NCBI GenBank assembly: GCA_945875975.1
Contig: CAMCMD010000009.1
Coordinates: 1-64,000, forward strand
Length of the DNA: 64,000 bases
Direction: 5' to 3'
From: Rickettsia typhi
GTDB lineage: Bacteria > Pseudomonadota > Alphaproteobacteria > Rickettsiales > Rickettsiaceae
Of this stretch, positions 43,532 to 53,428 are shown piece after piece. Each line of letters opens with the position of its first letter. Position 1 is the stretch's first letter. The notes under the pieces were generated by a model. The model was not told the origin of the DNA. It searched no databases and saw only the letters and a list, made by a program, of their open reading frames with translations. Made by a program: the position numbers and the translations under genes.

Positions 43532-43924
43532 TTATTTTGTAGAAGGAAATAGCTCAATATGGTGGCTACCATCTCGCCCAAAATAAATAGCTTTCTTACC
43601 AGTTATAAAGACTTCGTAATGAGAACAACCGGCAGCTATTATATGATGTAGAAAAGTCTGGTAATTAATTTTATTTTGTTGAATATCAGAGATTGTCTTC
43701 TTTATTTCTTCCTGGTTAAATTTTTGCTTTACTTTGCTAGCCTCAAACTCAAAAGAACCTATATAGGTTTGGTTGTTAGTGCCATAATACAATTTTTTAA
43801 GCCCTACTAAGTCAATAATATATCGTTCTGTGTTAATATCAGCTAGTTTTTTTACTACCTCGGGGAAAGTTATTTTTCCGGCGAGTGAAAGCATAGTGCA
43901 TTCGTTGATAGTTTTTATGTCCAT
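43532..43924 (-). CDS. DUF1398 family protein
   Basis: 130 residues from ATG 43924 (a longer start at 43975 would overlap the marR gene). The family elements are IDLVGLKKLYYGTNNQTYIG and FLHHIIAAGCSHYEVFITGK, with the final GRKAIYFGRDG-type ending KKAIYFGRDGSHHIELFP, matching DUF1398 (YbcV group). Function unknown. It follows a MarR regulator gene by 11 bases on the same strand, so both are probably repressed from the palindrome upstream of marR. Confidence 0.75.
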   Translation of the reverse strand: MDIKTINECTMLSLAGKITFPEVVKKLADINTERYIIDLVGLKKLYYGTNNQTYIGSFEFEASKVKQKFNQEEIKKTISDIQQNKINYQTFLHHIIAAGCSHYEVFITGKKAIYFGRDGSHHIELFPSTK

Positions 43925-43935
43925 TTTTGTTCTCC

Positions 43936-44409
43936 CTATTTTATGCGGTCTTTCCCGTAAAGTGATGGATCCCAACCATTGGTTTCAAGTAATTGTTTAA
44001 TGGTGTGTAGTAGCTCCTGACGTTTTTGCGTGGGGAGAATTCGAAAAAAAGATTCATCATTTTTGTCAGCTAGTTTTGTCAATTTTGGAACTAAGATTTT
44101 GCCTGCTGAAGTAAGTGATAGTTGTATGGTTCGGCGATCCTTAGTAATATTGGCCCTATTTACTAGGCTTTTTTGCACCAGACGCTCTATCATACGTGAT
44201 AACGAGCTGTTATCAACTCCCACTAGTTTTGCTGCCTCATTTAAAGAAATATTTTGCTTATCATAAAGCGTACGCAGCACGACCCATTGAGCAACAGATA
44301 TATCATGCTCTGTCAACAGTGCTGCGAAGCTATGGTGTATATAGTTGGAAAGACAACGCAGCCAATAGCCAAGGTGGTCTTCTAAATTGCTTAGATAATT
44401 ATTACTCAT
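43936..44409 (-). CDS. MarR family transcriptional regulator
   Basis: 157 residues from ATG 44409. Winged-helix pattern: AALLTEHDISVAQWVVLRTL, the recognition helix KLVGVDNSSLSRMIERLVQK, and the wing LVNRANITKDRRTIQLSLTS, which are typical of MarR. It acts as a dimer and usually responds to a small ligand. The DUF1398 gene downstream and the palindrome upstream (44419-44438) point to an autoregulated two-gene operon. The start at 44469 would run through the palindrome and was rejected. Confidence 0.9.
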   Translation of the reverse strand: MSNNYLSNLEDHLGYWLRCLSNYIHHSFAALLTEHDISVAQWVVLRTLYDKQNISLNEAAKLVGVDNSSLSRMIERLVQKSLVNRANITKDRRTIQLSLTSAGKILVPKLTKLADKNDESFFRILPTQKRQELLHTIKQLLETNGWDPSLYGKDRIK

Positions 44410-44418
44410 TATTGTATG

Positions 44419-44438
44419 ATAATTGTATACACAATTAT
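44419..44438 (-). promoter_or_regulatory. MarR operator
   Basis: ATAATTGT (44419-44426) and ACAATTAT (44431-44438) are perfect inverted arms around ATAC, only nine bases upstream of the marR start. The spacing and AT-rich character are typical of MarR binding sites. Confidence 0.6.
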
Positions 44439-44587
44439 TGTCAATGCAATTATATAATAATTTATACATTAGACTGAATACTTATGAAAATATGTCTTAT
44501 ATTACTCAAATTCCACTTATCCTTGCTTTTTACTCATAAATTGGGTAAGTTCTGTACATTATGTAATCATTGGAAATTTGGTTTTAA

Positions 44588-46567
44588 GTGTCTGATTTAT
44601 TTGGCTTTAGTGCAAATACAAAAAATGCTAAGGGTAATTCCTATACTGCGAGTGATATCGAGGTTTTAGAAGGTCTAGAGCCTGTTCGTATGCGTCCTGG
44701 TATGTATATTGGTGGTACCGATGAAGAGTCAATGCACCATTTGGTATCAGAAGTACTTGACAATTCTATGGATGAGGCAGTAGCTGGTTATGCTACTAGA
44801 ATCACTATTGAAATATTATCTGATGGCTCAATTGCGATTAGTGATAACGGTCGAGGGATTCCGGTGGATAATCATCCTAAATTTCCTGAAAAATCAGCTC
44901 TAGAGGTAATACTTACGACACTTCATTCTGGTGGTAAATTTTCTGACAAATCTTATCAAACTTCTGGTGGGCTGCATGGGGTTGGAATATCGGTAGTAAA
45001 TGCTCTTTCTTCATCTTTAGACATTGAGGTCTATCGAGATGGAATAGTATATACACAAAAATATTCTCGTGGTTTGCCGCTGACAAAGCTTGAAAAATCA
45101 GATGTTGCTAAGAAATTAAGGGGTACAAAAATTACATTTACTCCTGATTCAGAAATCTTTGGTAAATCTTTAAAACTAGTACCTAAAAAAATATATGATT
45201 TAGCTAAGTCTAAAGCTTATTTGTATAAGGGTGTAGAGATTCACTGGAGTTATTGCGCTGAGCTTATTTTACCGAGTGAGGTTCCGTTATCGGAGGTGAT
45301 TCACTTTCCTGGAGGATTGAGAGATTACGTTGATTCTAAACTCGATAAAAATCAAATTATTGGAGAAGAAATATTTTCAGGGAATGCTGAAATTACTTCC
45401 GAGAATATCAAGGTAGAATGGGCTGTTGGTTGGCATGAGAGAGAGAGCTTCATCAAATCCTATTGTAATACCATTCCAACTCCGCTAGGTGGTACGCATG
45501 AACAAGGCGTAAGAGCTGCATTGCTTAGAGGGATAAAAATTTATGGTGAAATGGTTGGGCATAAAAGAGTATCGTTAGTAACTCCCGAAGATATCCTTGA
45601 GTCAGCGTGCTTTATGCTCTCAGTTTTTATTAAGGATCCAGTGTTTCAGGGCCAAACAAAAGAAAAATTAGTTTCAAATGGAATTGCTAAACACATTGAA
45701 AATGTATTTAAGGACCATTTCGATCATTGGCTCAGTGGTAACAAAAAATCATCGGACAAGTTAATTCAGCATTTTATTAATAATGCAGAATACCGTTTAA
45801 GTAGAAAAAATGAACGTAGTGTTAGCCGCAAAACTGCCGTGCAAAAACTCCGCTTACCTGGTAAACTCGCAGACTGTAGTAGTACTAATGCTAAGGGTAC
45901 CGAGTTGTTTTTAGTGGAAGGAGACTCTGCTGGAGGCTCAGCAAAGCAAGCGCGTGATAGACTTATTCAGGCTGTTCTTCCCCTCCGGGGCAAGATATTA
46001 AATGTGGCAAATGCTCCTATACATAAAATACTGGCTAATCAAGAGATTCAGGATTTAGAGATTGCTTTAAATTGTGGTTCTATGAGTCATTATAAAGAAG
46101 AAGATTTACGATATGAAAAAGTGATAATTATGACTGATGCTGATGTTGATGGTGCACATATCTGTGCGTTATTGATGACCTTTTTCTATTTGCGTATGCG
46201 TAAGTTAATTGAGAATGGCCACTTGTATTTAGCGCGCCCACCTTTGTATCGTTTAGTAAAAGGTACTAAAACATTTTATGCAGCTAATGATGAGCAAAAA
46301 GAAAAGTTAATGAAAGAGCTTTCAAAAGATAGGAAAAAAGTAGAGTTAGGTCGATTTAAAGGTCTTGGCGAGATGACTCCGCCGCAGCTCAAAGAGACTA
46401 CAATGAATCCTAAAACACGTATGCTTTACAAAGTAAGTGTAGATGACTTTGAAAATATAGATACAATAGTGGATAACTTAATGGGTAAAAAGCCAGAAAA
46501 AAGATTTCAGTTCATTCAAGAGCAAGCTCTTGCAAAAAATTATAAGGAGATTGAGTTGTATGTTTAA
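44588..46567 (+). CDS. parE: DNA topoisomerase IV subunit B
   Basis: 659 residues, the ParE length rather than that of GyrB. The ATPase domain has VLDNSMDEAVAGYA, ISDNGRGIPVDNHP and QTSGGLHGVGISVVNALSSS; the TOPRIM part is LFLVEGDSAGGSAKQARDRL and IIMTDADVDGAHICALLMTF; the end is RFKGLGEMTPPQLKETTMNP. It supplies ATPase for decatenation with ParC. The start codon is GTG at 44588; an earlier frame is closed. It overlaps ctp by eight bases. Confidence 0.94.
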   Translation: MSDLFGFSANTKNAKGNSYTASDIEVLEGLEPVRMRPGMYIGGTDEESMHHLVSEVLDNSMDEAVAGYATRITIEILSDGSIAISDNGRGIPVDNHPKFPEKSALEVILTTLHSGGKFSDKSYQTSGGLHGVGISVVNALSSSLDIEVYRDGIVYTQKYSRGLPLTKLEKSDVAKKLRGTKITFTPDSEIFGKSLKLVPKKIYDLAKSKAYLYKGVEIHWSYCAELILPSEVPLSEVIHFPGGLRDYVDSKLDKNQIIGEEIFSGNAEITSENIKVEWAVGWHERESFIKSYCNTIPTPLGGTHEQGVRAALLRGIKIYGEMVGHKRVSLVTPEDILESACFMLSVFIKDPVFQGQTKEKLVSNGIAKHIENVFKDHFDHWLSGNKKSSDKLIQHFINNAEYRLSRKNERSVSRKTAVQKLRLPGKLADCSSTNAKGTELFLVEGDSAGGSAKQARDRLIQAVLPLRGKILNVANAPIHKILANQEIQDLEIALNCGSMSHYKEEDLRYEKVIIMTDADVDGAHICALLMTFFYLRMRKLIENGHLYLARPPLYRLVKGTKTFYAANDEQKEKLMKELSKDRKKVELGRFKGLGEMTPPQLKETTMNPKTRMLYKVSVDDFENIDTIVDNLMGKKPEKRFQFIQEQALAKNYKEIELYV

Positions 46568-47891
46568 ATTTGTTATTACAGTTTTTTTAACATTAATCGC
46601 TACTGTATCTTTTGCTATAGAAGATAAAAAAGTTAAAGTTGATAACCGCCCAGATAGCTATTATTTCAGGCAATTTCAGGATGTTTTTCAAAGAATAGAG
46701 AAAGATTATATGCAAGTGCCTAATCGTCAAGAAATGACAGATGAGGCTATAAATGGAATGCTCAGATCGCTTGACCCATATTCCGGATACTTTACAGATG
46801 ATGATCTAGAGTTTTTCATAACTCAAACAGACGGTGAGTTCGGTGGTATCGGTGTTGAGATCATTTTTGATAGTGGAGCGGTGAAAGTTATTACACCCAT
46901 TGATGATTTGCCTGCGCATAAGGCGGGCATTAGGGCAGGAGATTATATAATTGGCGTAAATGGCCAACTTGTTTCCAATATTGGTTTTAATAAGGCTGTA
47001 AAAGAAATGAGAGGTGAGCCTGGAAGCAAGTTGAATCTTCTTGTTGTAAAAGAAGAAGAGCATACTACGAAAGAAATTGAACTTACGCGTGAGATAGTAA
47101 AAATAAAACCAGTTAAATTTGATATTGAAGAAGATGAGAATGGTGGTATAGGTTATATAAGAATAGTTGCATTCAATAATCAAACTACTACTGAGCTTAA
47201 AAAAGCTGTTGATGAGATTGAGAAAAAACTCCAGAAAAAGAAGAAAAACTTAAAAGGTATTATTCTTGATGTACGGAGTAATCCAGGCGGGCTTCTTGAT
47301 CAAGCGGTAGCGGTTTGTGAATATTTCATTGACCATGGAACAATCGTTTCGATCCGAGGGAGAGATAGCACAAATGACAGCGTAGTTTCTGCTGGGAGAT
47401 TTGTTTCTAAAGCTCCTAATGTTCCAACAGTAGTTCTTATTAATTCTGGCACAGCATCTGCTGCTGAGATTGTGGCTGGGGCCTTGCAGGATCATAAGAG
47501 AGCAATCATTGTGGGCACTACCTCGTTTGGTAAAGGTCTAGTGCAAACATTTACCCAGATAAGTAACAGGGCCGCAGTGAAGTTGACTACAGCTAAATAT
47601 TTCACACCAAGTGGTCGGTCAATAAATGGTAAGGGCATTGAGCCAGACTTGTACATAGAAAATGCTAAAGTGGAATTCGCTGAAAAAGAGAAGAAAGAAA
47701 AATCTTTTACTAGTTCATCAGTAAAAAGTTATTTAAAGAAATATAATACAGAAGAAAGGGCCGAGGAGAAAAAGTCTGACGACATAAAAGAACGTCCTAT
47801 GTCAGATAAATATAAAGAAGACTATCAGTATGCAAGAGCATATGATTTGATTCGTGGCTTGAGCATAAACTATAAAAAAACTAAAGAATGA
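46560..47891 (+). CDS. ctpA: C-terminal processing serine peptidase (S41)
   Basis: 443 residues from ATG 46560 (AAGGAG upstream). Signal peptide at 1-19 (MFKFVITVFLTLIATVSFA). The N-terminal helical part is SYYFRQFQDVFQRIEKDYMQ, then a PDZ domain (DDLPAHKAGIRAGDYIIGVN) and the protease core with the catalytic serine in LINSGTASAAEIVAGALQDH and the lysine in TTSFGKGLVQTFTQ. It acts in the periplasm. A lysine/glutamate-rich C-terminal tail follows. It overlaps parE and the following deacetylase gene (ATGA). Confidence 0.95.
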   Translation: MFKFVITVFLTLIATVSFAIEDKKVKVDNRPDSYYFRQFQDVFQRIEKDYMQVPNRQEMTDEAINGMLRSLDPYSGYFTDDDLEFFITQTDGEFGGIGVEIIFDSGAVKVITPIDDLPAHKAGIRAGDYIIGVNGQLVSNIGFNKAVKEMRGEPGSKLNLLVVKEEEHTTKEIELTREIVKIKPVKFDIEEDENGGIGYIRIVAFNNQTTTELKKAVDEIEKKLQKKKKNLKGIILDVRSNPGGLLDQAVAVCEYFIDHGTIVSIRGRDSTNDSVVSAGRFVSKAPNVPTVVLINSGTASAAEIVAGALQDHKRAIIVGTTSFGKGLVQTFTQISNRAAVKLTTAKYFTPSGRSINGKGIEPDLYIENAKVEFAEKEKKEKSFTSSSVKSYLKKYNTEERAEEKKSDDIKERPMSDKYKEDYQYARAYDLIRGLSINYKKTKE

Positions 47892-48964
47892 TTAAAGATT
47901 CAAAATTAAAGGCTAAAGTAAAGCTATACCTTTTCTGGGGTAATATAGCTCTTGGAGCTATATTACTTGCTTTAGTTATGTATTGGTTTATGGTTGCACG
48001 AGCTAGTCAGATTGCCAAAGCAACACAGCTTGGCCAATACGAGACTTACTCTTTGGCAGATATATCATCTATTACTGATAAGATAGAGACTGATTATGTA
48101 GATCTGCAAAAACAAATAGCCGATATTTCTGAAGAAGCAATTGAAATTGATATAGAACTTGGGTCAATAGAAGATGGATTAAAGTTGGATGGTTTGATAG
48201 AGCAAAAAGATCAAATATCAACTAAATCTGATGAATTATTGACTAGTAAGAACGAGGAGAAAGAAGTCTCAATTAAGAAAAAAAGAATTTATTCAGGGAA
48301 GCCAAAAATTTCAATTGTAGTTACTGATTTAGGATTAAATATACGCTCAACTGAGCTTGCACTTACTTTACCAACACAATGCGCTCTGGGGTTTTTACCA
48401 TATACTCAGAATTTAAAGCCGCTATTGAATAAAGCTCAGGATAATGGGCATGAGATATACTTATACCTGCCACTTCAAATTATTAATCCATTGGATAATC
48501 CTGGTAAATATGCGTTGATGAATAATTTAGCACCCGGGGAAAATGAAGCACGATTGAATGCAATATTAAATTCCCAGGCTCACTATGAAGGGGTTTATTC
48601 TAGTTATAAAGAAGTGTTCACAGACGATGCGTATGTATCTGAAATGATTTTTGATGAAGTAGATAACAAAAATTTGATATTTATCTTGGGCAAGGGCTTA
48701 GAAAGGGGGGAGAGGGGGCATATTTCTTCGCATAATAATGTTATTCCCACTAATATAATAATTGATAAAGAGACTGATAAGGATTCAATTGGAAATCAAC
48801 TAGAGGAATTGATTAAAGTTGCAAAAAATGATGGTATTGCTCTTGGTTATGCTCAAGCTTTTACTTTAACAATAGAAATGATTAGAGATTGGATTCCAAC
48901 GCTTAATAAAAAAGGGGTTCAGTTGGTACCTGTTTCTGAATTACTCAAGGAGTATAATTCATGA
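47888..48964 (+). CDS. divergent polysaccharide deacetylase, YibQ type
   Basis: 358 residues. One N-terminal membrane anchor (about 19-38, [20 protein letters not shown]), then a low-complexity acidic coiled-coil stretch (to about 130), then a divergent polysaccharide deacetylase 2 domain: [50 protein letters not shown]. The metal ligands of true deacetylases are only partly kept, as usual for this family; activity is not certain. It forms an operon with ctp and rppH (ATGA overlaps at both sides), an arrangement common in alphaproteobacteria. Confidence 0.88.
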   Translation: MIKDSKLKAKVKLYLFWGNIALGAILLALVMYWFMVARASQIAKATQLGQYETYSLADISSITDKIETDYVDLQKQIADISEEAIEIDIELGSIEDGLKLDGLIEQKDQISTKSDELLTSKNEEKEVSIKKKRIYSGKPKISIVVTDLGLNIRSTELALTLPTQCALGFLPYTQNLKPLLNKAQDNGHEIYLYLPLQIINPLDNPGKYALMNNLAPGENEARLNAILNSQAHYEGVYSSYKEVFTDDAYVSEMIFDEVDNKNLIFILGKGLERGERGHISSHNNVIPTNIIIDKETDKDSIGNQLEELIKVAKNDGIALGYAQAFTLTIEMIRDWIPTLNKKGVQLVPVSELLKEYNS

Positions 48965-49479
48965 AGACAGATTTAAATAATAAGCTAGACAGTAAAGAAT
49001 TATCGAATCTCCCTTTCCGCCCTGGTGTTGGTATGATGATAATTGATAAAGACGATAGGGTCTTTGTCGGCAAGAGAATAGAGTCGAAAGCTAATGGCTG
49101 GCAAATGCCTCAAGGAGGTATAGATCTTGGCGAGACACCAAGCAGCGCTGCTATGAGAGAGATGGAAGAAGAAATAGGCAGTGGTGCTGGGCATATAATT
49201 GCTGAAAGCAAAAATTGGTATAGTTATCGTGTTCCAGATTTTCTTATTCCACGGTTGTGGGAGGGTAAATATTGTGGCCAAAAACAAAAATGGTTTTTAA
49301 TCCGTTTTACTGGTAAAGATAGTGATATTAATGTTAAAACGCTGCATCCTGAATTTGATCAGTGGAAGTGGGTAAATTTCGATGAGCTTCTAACTGATGT
49401 AATACCGTTCAAATTAAAGCTTTATAGGCAAGTTGTTCAAGAGTTTCGTCAAATATTACATCAATCTAAAAATTTGTAA
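48961..49479 (+). CDS. rppH: RNA pyrophosphohydrolase (NUDIX, former invasion protein)
   Basis: 172 residues. Nudix box [20 protein letters not shown] then EEEIG, with the RppH-specific pattern [20 protein letters not shown] and [14 protein letters not shown]. It removes pyrophosphate from mRNA 5' ends and starts decay; in Rickettsia and Bartonella the family is called InvA. It overlaps the deacetylase gene by ATGA. Confidence 0.93.
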   Translation: MKTDLNNKLDSKELSNLPFRPGVGMMIIDKDDRVFVGKRIESKANGWQMPQGGIDLGETPSSAAMREMEEEIGSGAGHIIAESKNWYSYRVPDFLIPRLWEGKYCGQKQKWFLIRFTGKDSDINVKTLHPEFDQWKWVNFDELLTDVIPFKLKLYRQVVQEFRQILHQSKNL

Positions 49480-49595
49480 TAAAAAACTAGTTTTATTCCT
49501 CCCTGGTCATGTACAAGTGAGTGCCTCGTGTAAATGGCATTGTAAATTTAAATAACTTGATTCAGCTTAATTTACTACATATCCATTAATAGCAA

Positions 49596-51929
49596 CTATA
49601 TTTTTTTTACTTTTTTCACTAAAGCGTGTTCGAGTACCTGATCAATATTGGAAACGGGAATAATTTCTATATTATCTTTAATATTGGTTGGAATATCCTT
49701 TAAATCTTTGACATTTTCCTCGGGAATAAGAACTGTTTTGATCCCGCCTCTGACTGCGGCAAGAAGTTTTTCTTTTAAACCACCTATAGGTAGTACCTTA
49801 CCACGCAAAGTTATTTCTCCAGTCATTGCTACATTTCTGTTAACAGGGTTTTTTGTCATAAGAGACACTAAGGTTGTATAGATTGCAATACCTGCGGAAG
49901 GTCCGTCTTTCGGAGTCGCCCCTTCAGGTACATGAAGATGTATATCAAATTCTTTATACTCACTTTCTTTTAATCCTAGGTCTTTAGCTTTTGAAAGAAA
50001 ACAGCTATAAGCCGCTTCAGCTGATTCCTTCATTACTTCGCCAAGTTTGCCAGTTGACTTAATGCCTCCTTTGCCTTTAAAGCAGGCTGCTTCAATACTT
50101 AATAAATCGCCTCCAACCTCAGTGTAAGCGAGACCAGTAGTAGTGCCGATTTGATCTTCCTTTTCCGCTAAACCAAAGCGATATTTTTTTACCCCTAGAT
50201 ATTCTTCTAGATCTTTTGGGGTTACCGTTACAGTGTTGAGATCTTTGTTTTTAAGAATCCTTGTTAATACTTTTCTAGCAATCGCACCAATCTCGCGCTC
50301 AAGAGATCTAACGCCAGATTCTTTGGTATAATATCTAATCAATTCCAAAAGGGTGTCGTCTGGTATAACCAGCTCGTGAGGTTTCATTCCATGCATCTTT
50401 AGTTGTTTAGTCACTAGGTGATTTTTTGCTATTTCTAGTTTTTCTTCTTCAATATAACCGGCAATATTAATTATTTCCATACGGTCAAGTAGGGCGCGTG
50501 GTAAGTCGTATGAGTTTGCTGTTGCAATGAATATAATATTAGATAGATCGTATTCAACCTCTAAATAATGATCAACAAAGTGTGAATTTTGTTCTGGGTC
50601 AAGTACTTCAAGTAATGCTGATGCTGGATCGCCTCTAAAATCAGCGCTCATTTTGTCTATTTCATCGAGCAACATGACGGGATTATCAACCTTTGATTTT
50701 TTTAGCAAGGTAATGATTTTCCCTGGCATGGAGCCTAGATAAGTTTTTCTATGACCTCTAATTTCCGCCTCGTCCCTGACTCCCCCTAAGGCGAATTTGG
50801 TATATTTTCTATCCATTGCTTCAGCAATAGATTTTACCAGTGAGGTTTTTCCGACGCCTGGAGGGCCAATCAGGCATAAAATAGGACCTCTTATTTTGCG
50901 CGATCTCTTTAGAACAGAAAGATATTCTACGATCCGTTCTTTGACTTTTTTTAGTCCATAATGGTCACGATCAAGAATTTCTTCGGTTTTGTTAATTCTA
51001 ATAGTGCTTTTATCTCTTTTGCCCCATGGCAATGAAAGCATCGTGTCGAGGTAGTTGCGAACAACAGAAGATTCTGCTGAAAGTTGATTCATCATCTTAA
51101 GCTTTTTGAGTTCAGCTGTTGCTTTTTCTCTTGCTTCAGTGGAAAGCTTCAATTTTTTTATTTTTTTCTCTAAATCAAAAAAATCAGACTTATCAGAACT
51201 ACCGTCCATTTCTTGTTGGATGGCTTTCATTTGTTCGTTTAGGTAAAAATCCCTTTGAGTTTTCTCAATTTGTTTCTTTACCCTTTGTTGCACTATCTGT
51301 TCCGTATCCATCTGAGCATTCTCAGATGTAAGGATCTCGAGTAATAGTTCAGCGCGTTTTTGAATGTCTGTTTGCTCGAGGATAGATTGTTTAACATCAA
51401 TTCTTGATGTTAGGTGCGAGGCTATAATATTGGTGATATAACTTGGATTTCTTTGTTCGGAGAGGATATTTAATATTTCCAAATTAATCTTTTTATTTGT
51501 CCTTGCATATTCCTTAAAAGACTCAATAACTGATATAGTTGAGTCATTGAGGATATATAGGTCAGTTACTTCTTTATCTGAGACAATGTTATATTCAGAG
51601 ACGAACATATCATCACCCGTGATGTTTGTAAGCTTGACCCTATTGATTGCTTCTATAAGTATTTTGGCATTATTATTTGGTAATTTTACCGTTTGAATAA
51701 TTTTAGCTAGCACTCCTATTCGGAATAGATCATGCGAACCCGGTTCTTCTATATCTTGTTTTTTTTGTGTTGTTAAAAGTATATGTTGACCATCATCAAT
51801 TCTTTTTGCAGCAAGTAGGGCGTTAAGTGATTTTTCTCTCCCAATAAAGATAGGAGCAATAGTTCCTGGAAATATTATTACATCACGAAGTACTAACAGC
51901 GGGAGAGTCTTTTTTTCGAGTGCTATCAC
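49596..51929 (-). CDS. lon: ATP-dependent protease Lon
   Basis: 777 residues. N-terminal LON substrate domain (LPLLVLRDVIIFPGTIAPIF), AAA+ ATPase with Walker A LIGPPGVGKTSLVKSIAEAM, Walker B MLLDEIDKMSADFRGD, and the C-terminal protease with catalytic serine in PEGATPKDGPSAGIAIYTTL and lysine in IGGLKEKLLAAVRGG. A heat-shock protease for damaged proteins. The gene stands alone, convergent with rppH. Confidence 0.97.
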   Translation of the reverse strand: MIALEKKTLPLLVLRDVIIFPGTIAPIFIGREKSLNALLAAKRIDDGQHILLTTQKKQDIEEPGSHDLFRIGVLAKIIQTVKLPNNNAKILIEAINRVKLTNITGDDMFVSEYNIVSDKEVTDLYILNDSTISVIESFKEYARTNKKINLEILNILSEQRNPSYITNIIASHLTSRIDVKQSILEQTDIQKRAELLLEILTSENAQMDTEQIVQQRVKKQIEKTQRDFYLNEQMKAIQQEMDGSSDKSDFFDLEKKIKKLKLSTEAREKATAELKKLKMMNQLSAESSVVRNYLDTMLSLPWGKRDKSTIRINKTEEILDRDHYGLKKVKERIVEYLSVLKRSRKIRGPILCLIGPPGVGKTSLVKSIAEAMDRKYTKFALGGVRDEAEIRGHRKTYLGSMPGKIITLLKKSKVDNPVMLLDEIDKMSADFRGDPASALLEVLDPEQNSHFVDHYLEVEYDLSNIIFIATANSYDLPRALLDRMEIINIAGYIEEEKLEIAKNHLVTKQLKMHGMKPHELVIPDDTLLELIRYYTKESGVRSLEREIGAIARKVLTRILKNKDLNTVTVTPKDLEEYLGVKKYRFGLAEKEDQIGTTTGLAYTEVGGDLLSIEAACFKGKGGIKSTGKLGEVMKESAEAAYSCFLSKAKDLGLKESEYKEFDIHLHVPEGATPKDGPSAGIAIYTTLVSLMTKNPVNRNVAMTGEITLRGKVLPIGGLKEKLLAAVRGGIKTVLIPEENVKDLKDIPTNIKDNIEIIPVSNIDQVLEHALVKKVKKI

Positions 51930-52153
51930 TTATGCAAACCTATTATAAATTTTTCTGTATTATGTCATTAATTGGCTATATAATGTCTTAGTCTAATGTT
52001 TTCAAGAGATATTAGTAAATTGATTAGTATTTTGTATTTTGTATCTTGTTGCTTGTCGATTATCTATTGTATATAGGTTTTTTACAACCACTACTTATAC
52101 TATATTTGAGTAGCTTTTAGTATTCTGTAGAAATACCAGATTTTTATAACAAT

Positions 52154-53149
52154 ATGAACAATTTAGCTGAAACCATACCAGATATTGAAAAAGCCTATAC
52201 CAGAATTAAGCCATATATTCATAAAACTCCATTATTGCATTCAAGTTTATTGAATGAAATGCTAAGCAGTAAAATTTATTTTAAAATGGATGCGGTACAA
52301 AAAACTGGCGCATTCAAAATTCGTGGTGTGTTGAATCACCTATTGGTGCTTAGGGAAAAAGGAAAAATGCCTAAAAAAATTGTTGCTTATAGTACGGGGA
52401 ATCATGCTCTTGCAATGTCATATGCGGCTAAATTATTTGGAATCGAAGCAAGGGTTTATCTGCCAGAAAATGTTTCGCCAATAAAAAAGCGGATAGCAAA
52501 ATATTATGGTGCTAATGTTGTTGAGGTTGCTACAAGACAAGAAGCTGAAGACGCAGCAGCAGCTGATGGGCAGAATGATTTTTATTACCTGCACCCTTCA
52601 GATGACGATGAAACAATTGCTGGTGCTGGTACCATGTGTTACGAAGCCCTTTTAGAGCTTAACCAAATGGGTGAAAAAACAGATGCAATTTTTGGTCCAT
52701 GTGGAGGAGGGGGGTTGCTGGCTGGTAGCTATTTAGCCAAACAATTATTAAGGCCAACGGCACAGTTACATGGCGTCGAGCCGAGTGTTGCCAACGATGC
52801 TCACCAATCTCTAAATAGTAGTGAGATCTTTCGTTTTACTCATTCTCCTGATACTATTGCGGATGGACTTCGGGCACTTTCAGTATCTTCAAGAACTCTT
52901 AAATACCTAAGAAATCTCGATGAATTTCATTTGGTAGAAGAGGAATCAATTCGCTATTGGACAGCATGGTTAATTCAAATGATGAAAATAACATGCGAGC
53001 CGTCGGCTGCAATAAGTATGGCAGCCGCGTATTCTTGGCTTCAACACCAGCCGCGCAATAAGGTTATACTTATTCTTATTACAGGTGGCAATGTTGATCC
53101 AGAGTTTTATCAAGAGCTTAGCACTTTAGATCTCTTTATATCTGCCTGA
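52154..53149 (+). CDS. PLP-dependent threonine/serine dehydratase
   Basis: 331 residues, fold type II PLP enzyme. The cofactor lysine is in VQKTGAFKIRGVLNHL; other elements are YSTGNHALAMSYAAKLFG, ARVYLPENVSPIKKRIAKYY and the glycine-rich phosphate-binding loop GPCGGGGLLAGSYLAKQ. The length and the lack of a C-terminal ACT domain fit catabolic threonine dehydratase or serine racemase; the sequence does not decide between them. The single gene has its own upstream gap of 220 bases. Confidence 0.88.
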   Translation: MNNLAETIPDIEKAYTRIKPYIHKTPLLHSSLLNEMLSSKIYFKMDAVQKTGAFKIRGVLNHLLVLREKGKMPKKIVAYSTGNHALAMSYAAKLFGIEARVYLPENVSPIKKRIAKYYGANVVEVATRQEAEDAAAADGQNDFYYLHPSDDDETIAGAGTMCYEALLELNQMGEKTDAIFGPCGGGGLLAGSYLAKQLLRPTAQLHGVEPSVANDAHQSLNSSEIFRFTHSPDTIADGLRALSVSSRTLKYLRNLDEFHLVEEESIRYWTAWLIQMMKITCEPSAAISMAAAYSWLQHQPRNKVILILITGGNVDPEFYQELSTLDLFISA

Positions 53150-53351
53150 GTTGCTTATAGGCTAATCAACACGAATTACCAAAAAACCAGTTTATATAAG
53201 CTACAAGTTAGTTTTCTATAGCTTGGGAGCCAGCTTTAATATTTATATAAACGTAAGCTTCACCTTATCCAACATTATATAAATTTATCATTAATATTTA
53301 TCAACGTCTCTATGATTTTGTAATTTTATTTGTAAGTGTAAATAATAATTA

Positions 53352-53380
53352 TTGACCTTTATATAACTATAGATTAAATA
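53352..53380 (+). promoter_or_regulatory. sigma-70-type promoter of the outer-membrane barrel gene
   Basis: TTGACC (53352-53357), a 17-base spacer and TAAATA (53375-53380). Transcription should start about 40 bases upstream of the ATG at 53429. The region before it (53150-53350) holds nothing else recognisable. Confidence 0.5.
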
Positions 53381-53428
53381 TAGTTAGCTTTTTTGAAAGG
53401 TAATTATTTAATTAGAAGTAACATTATT

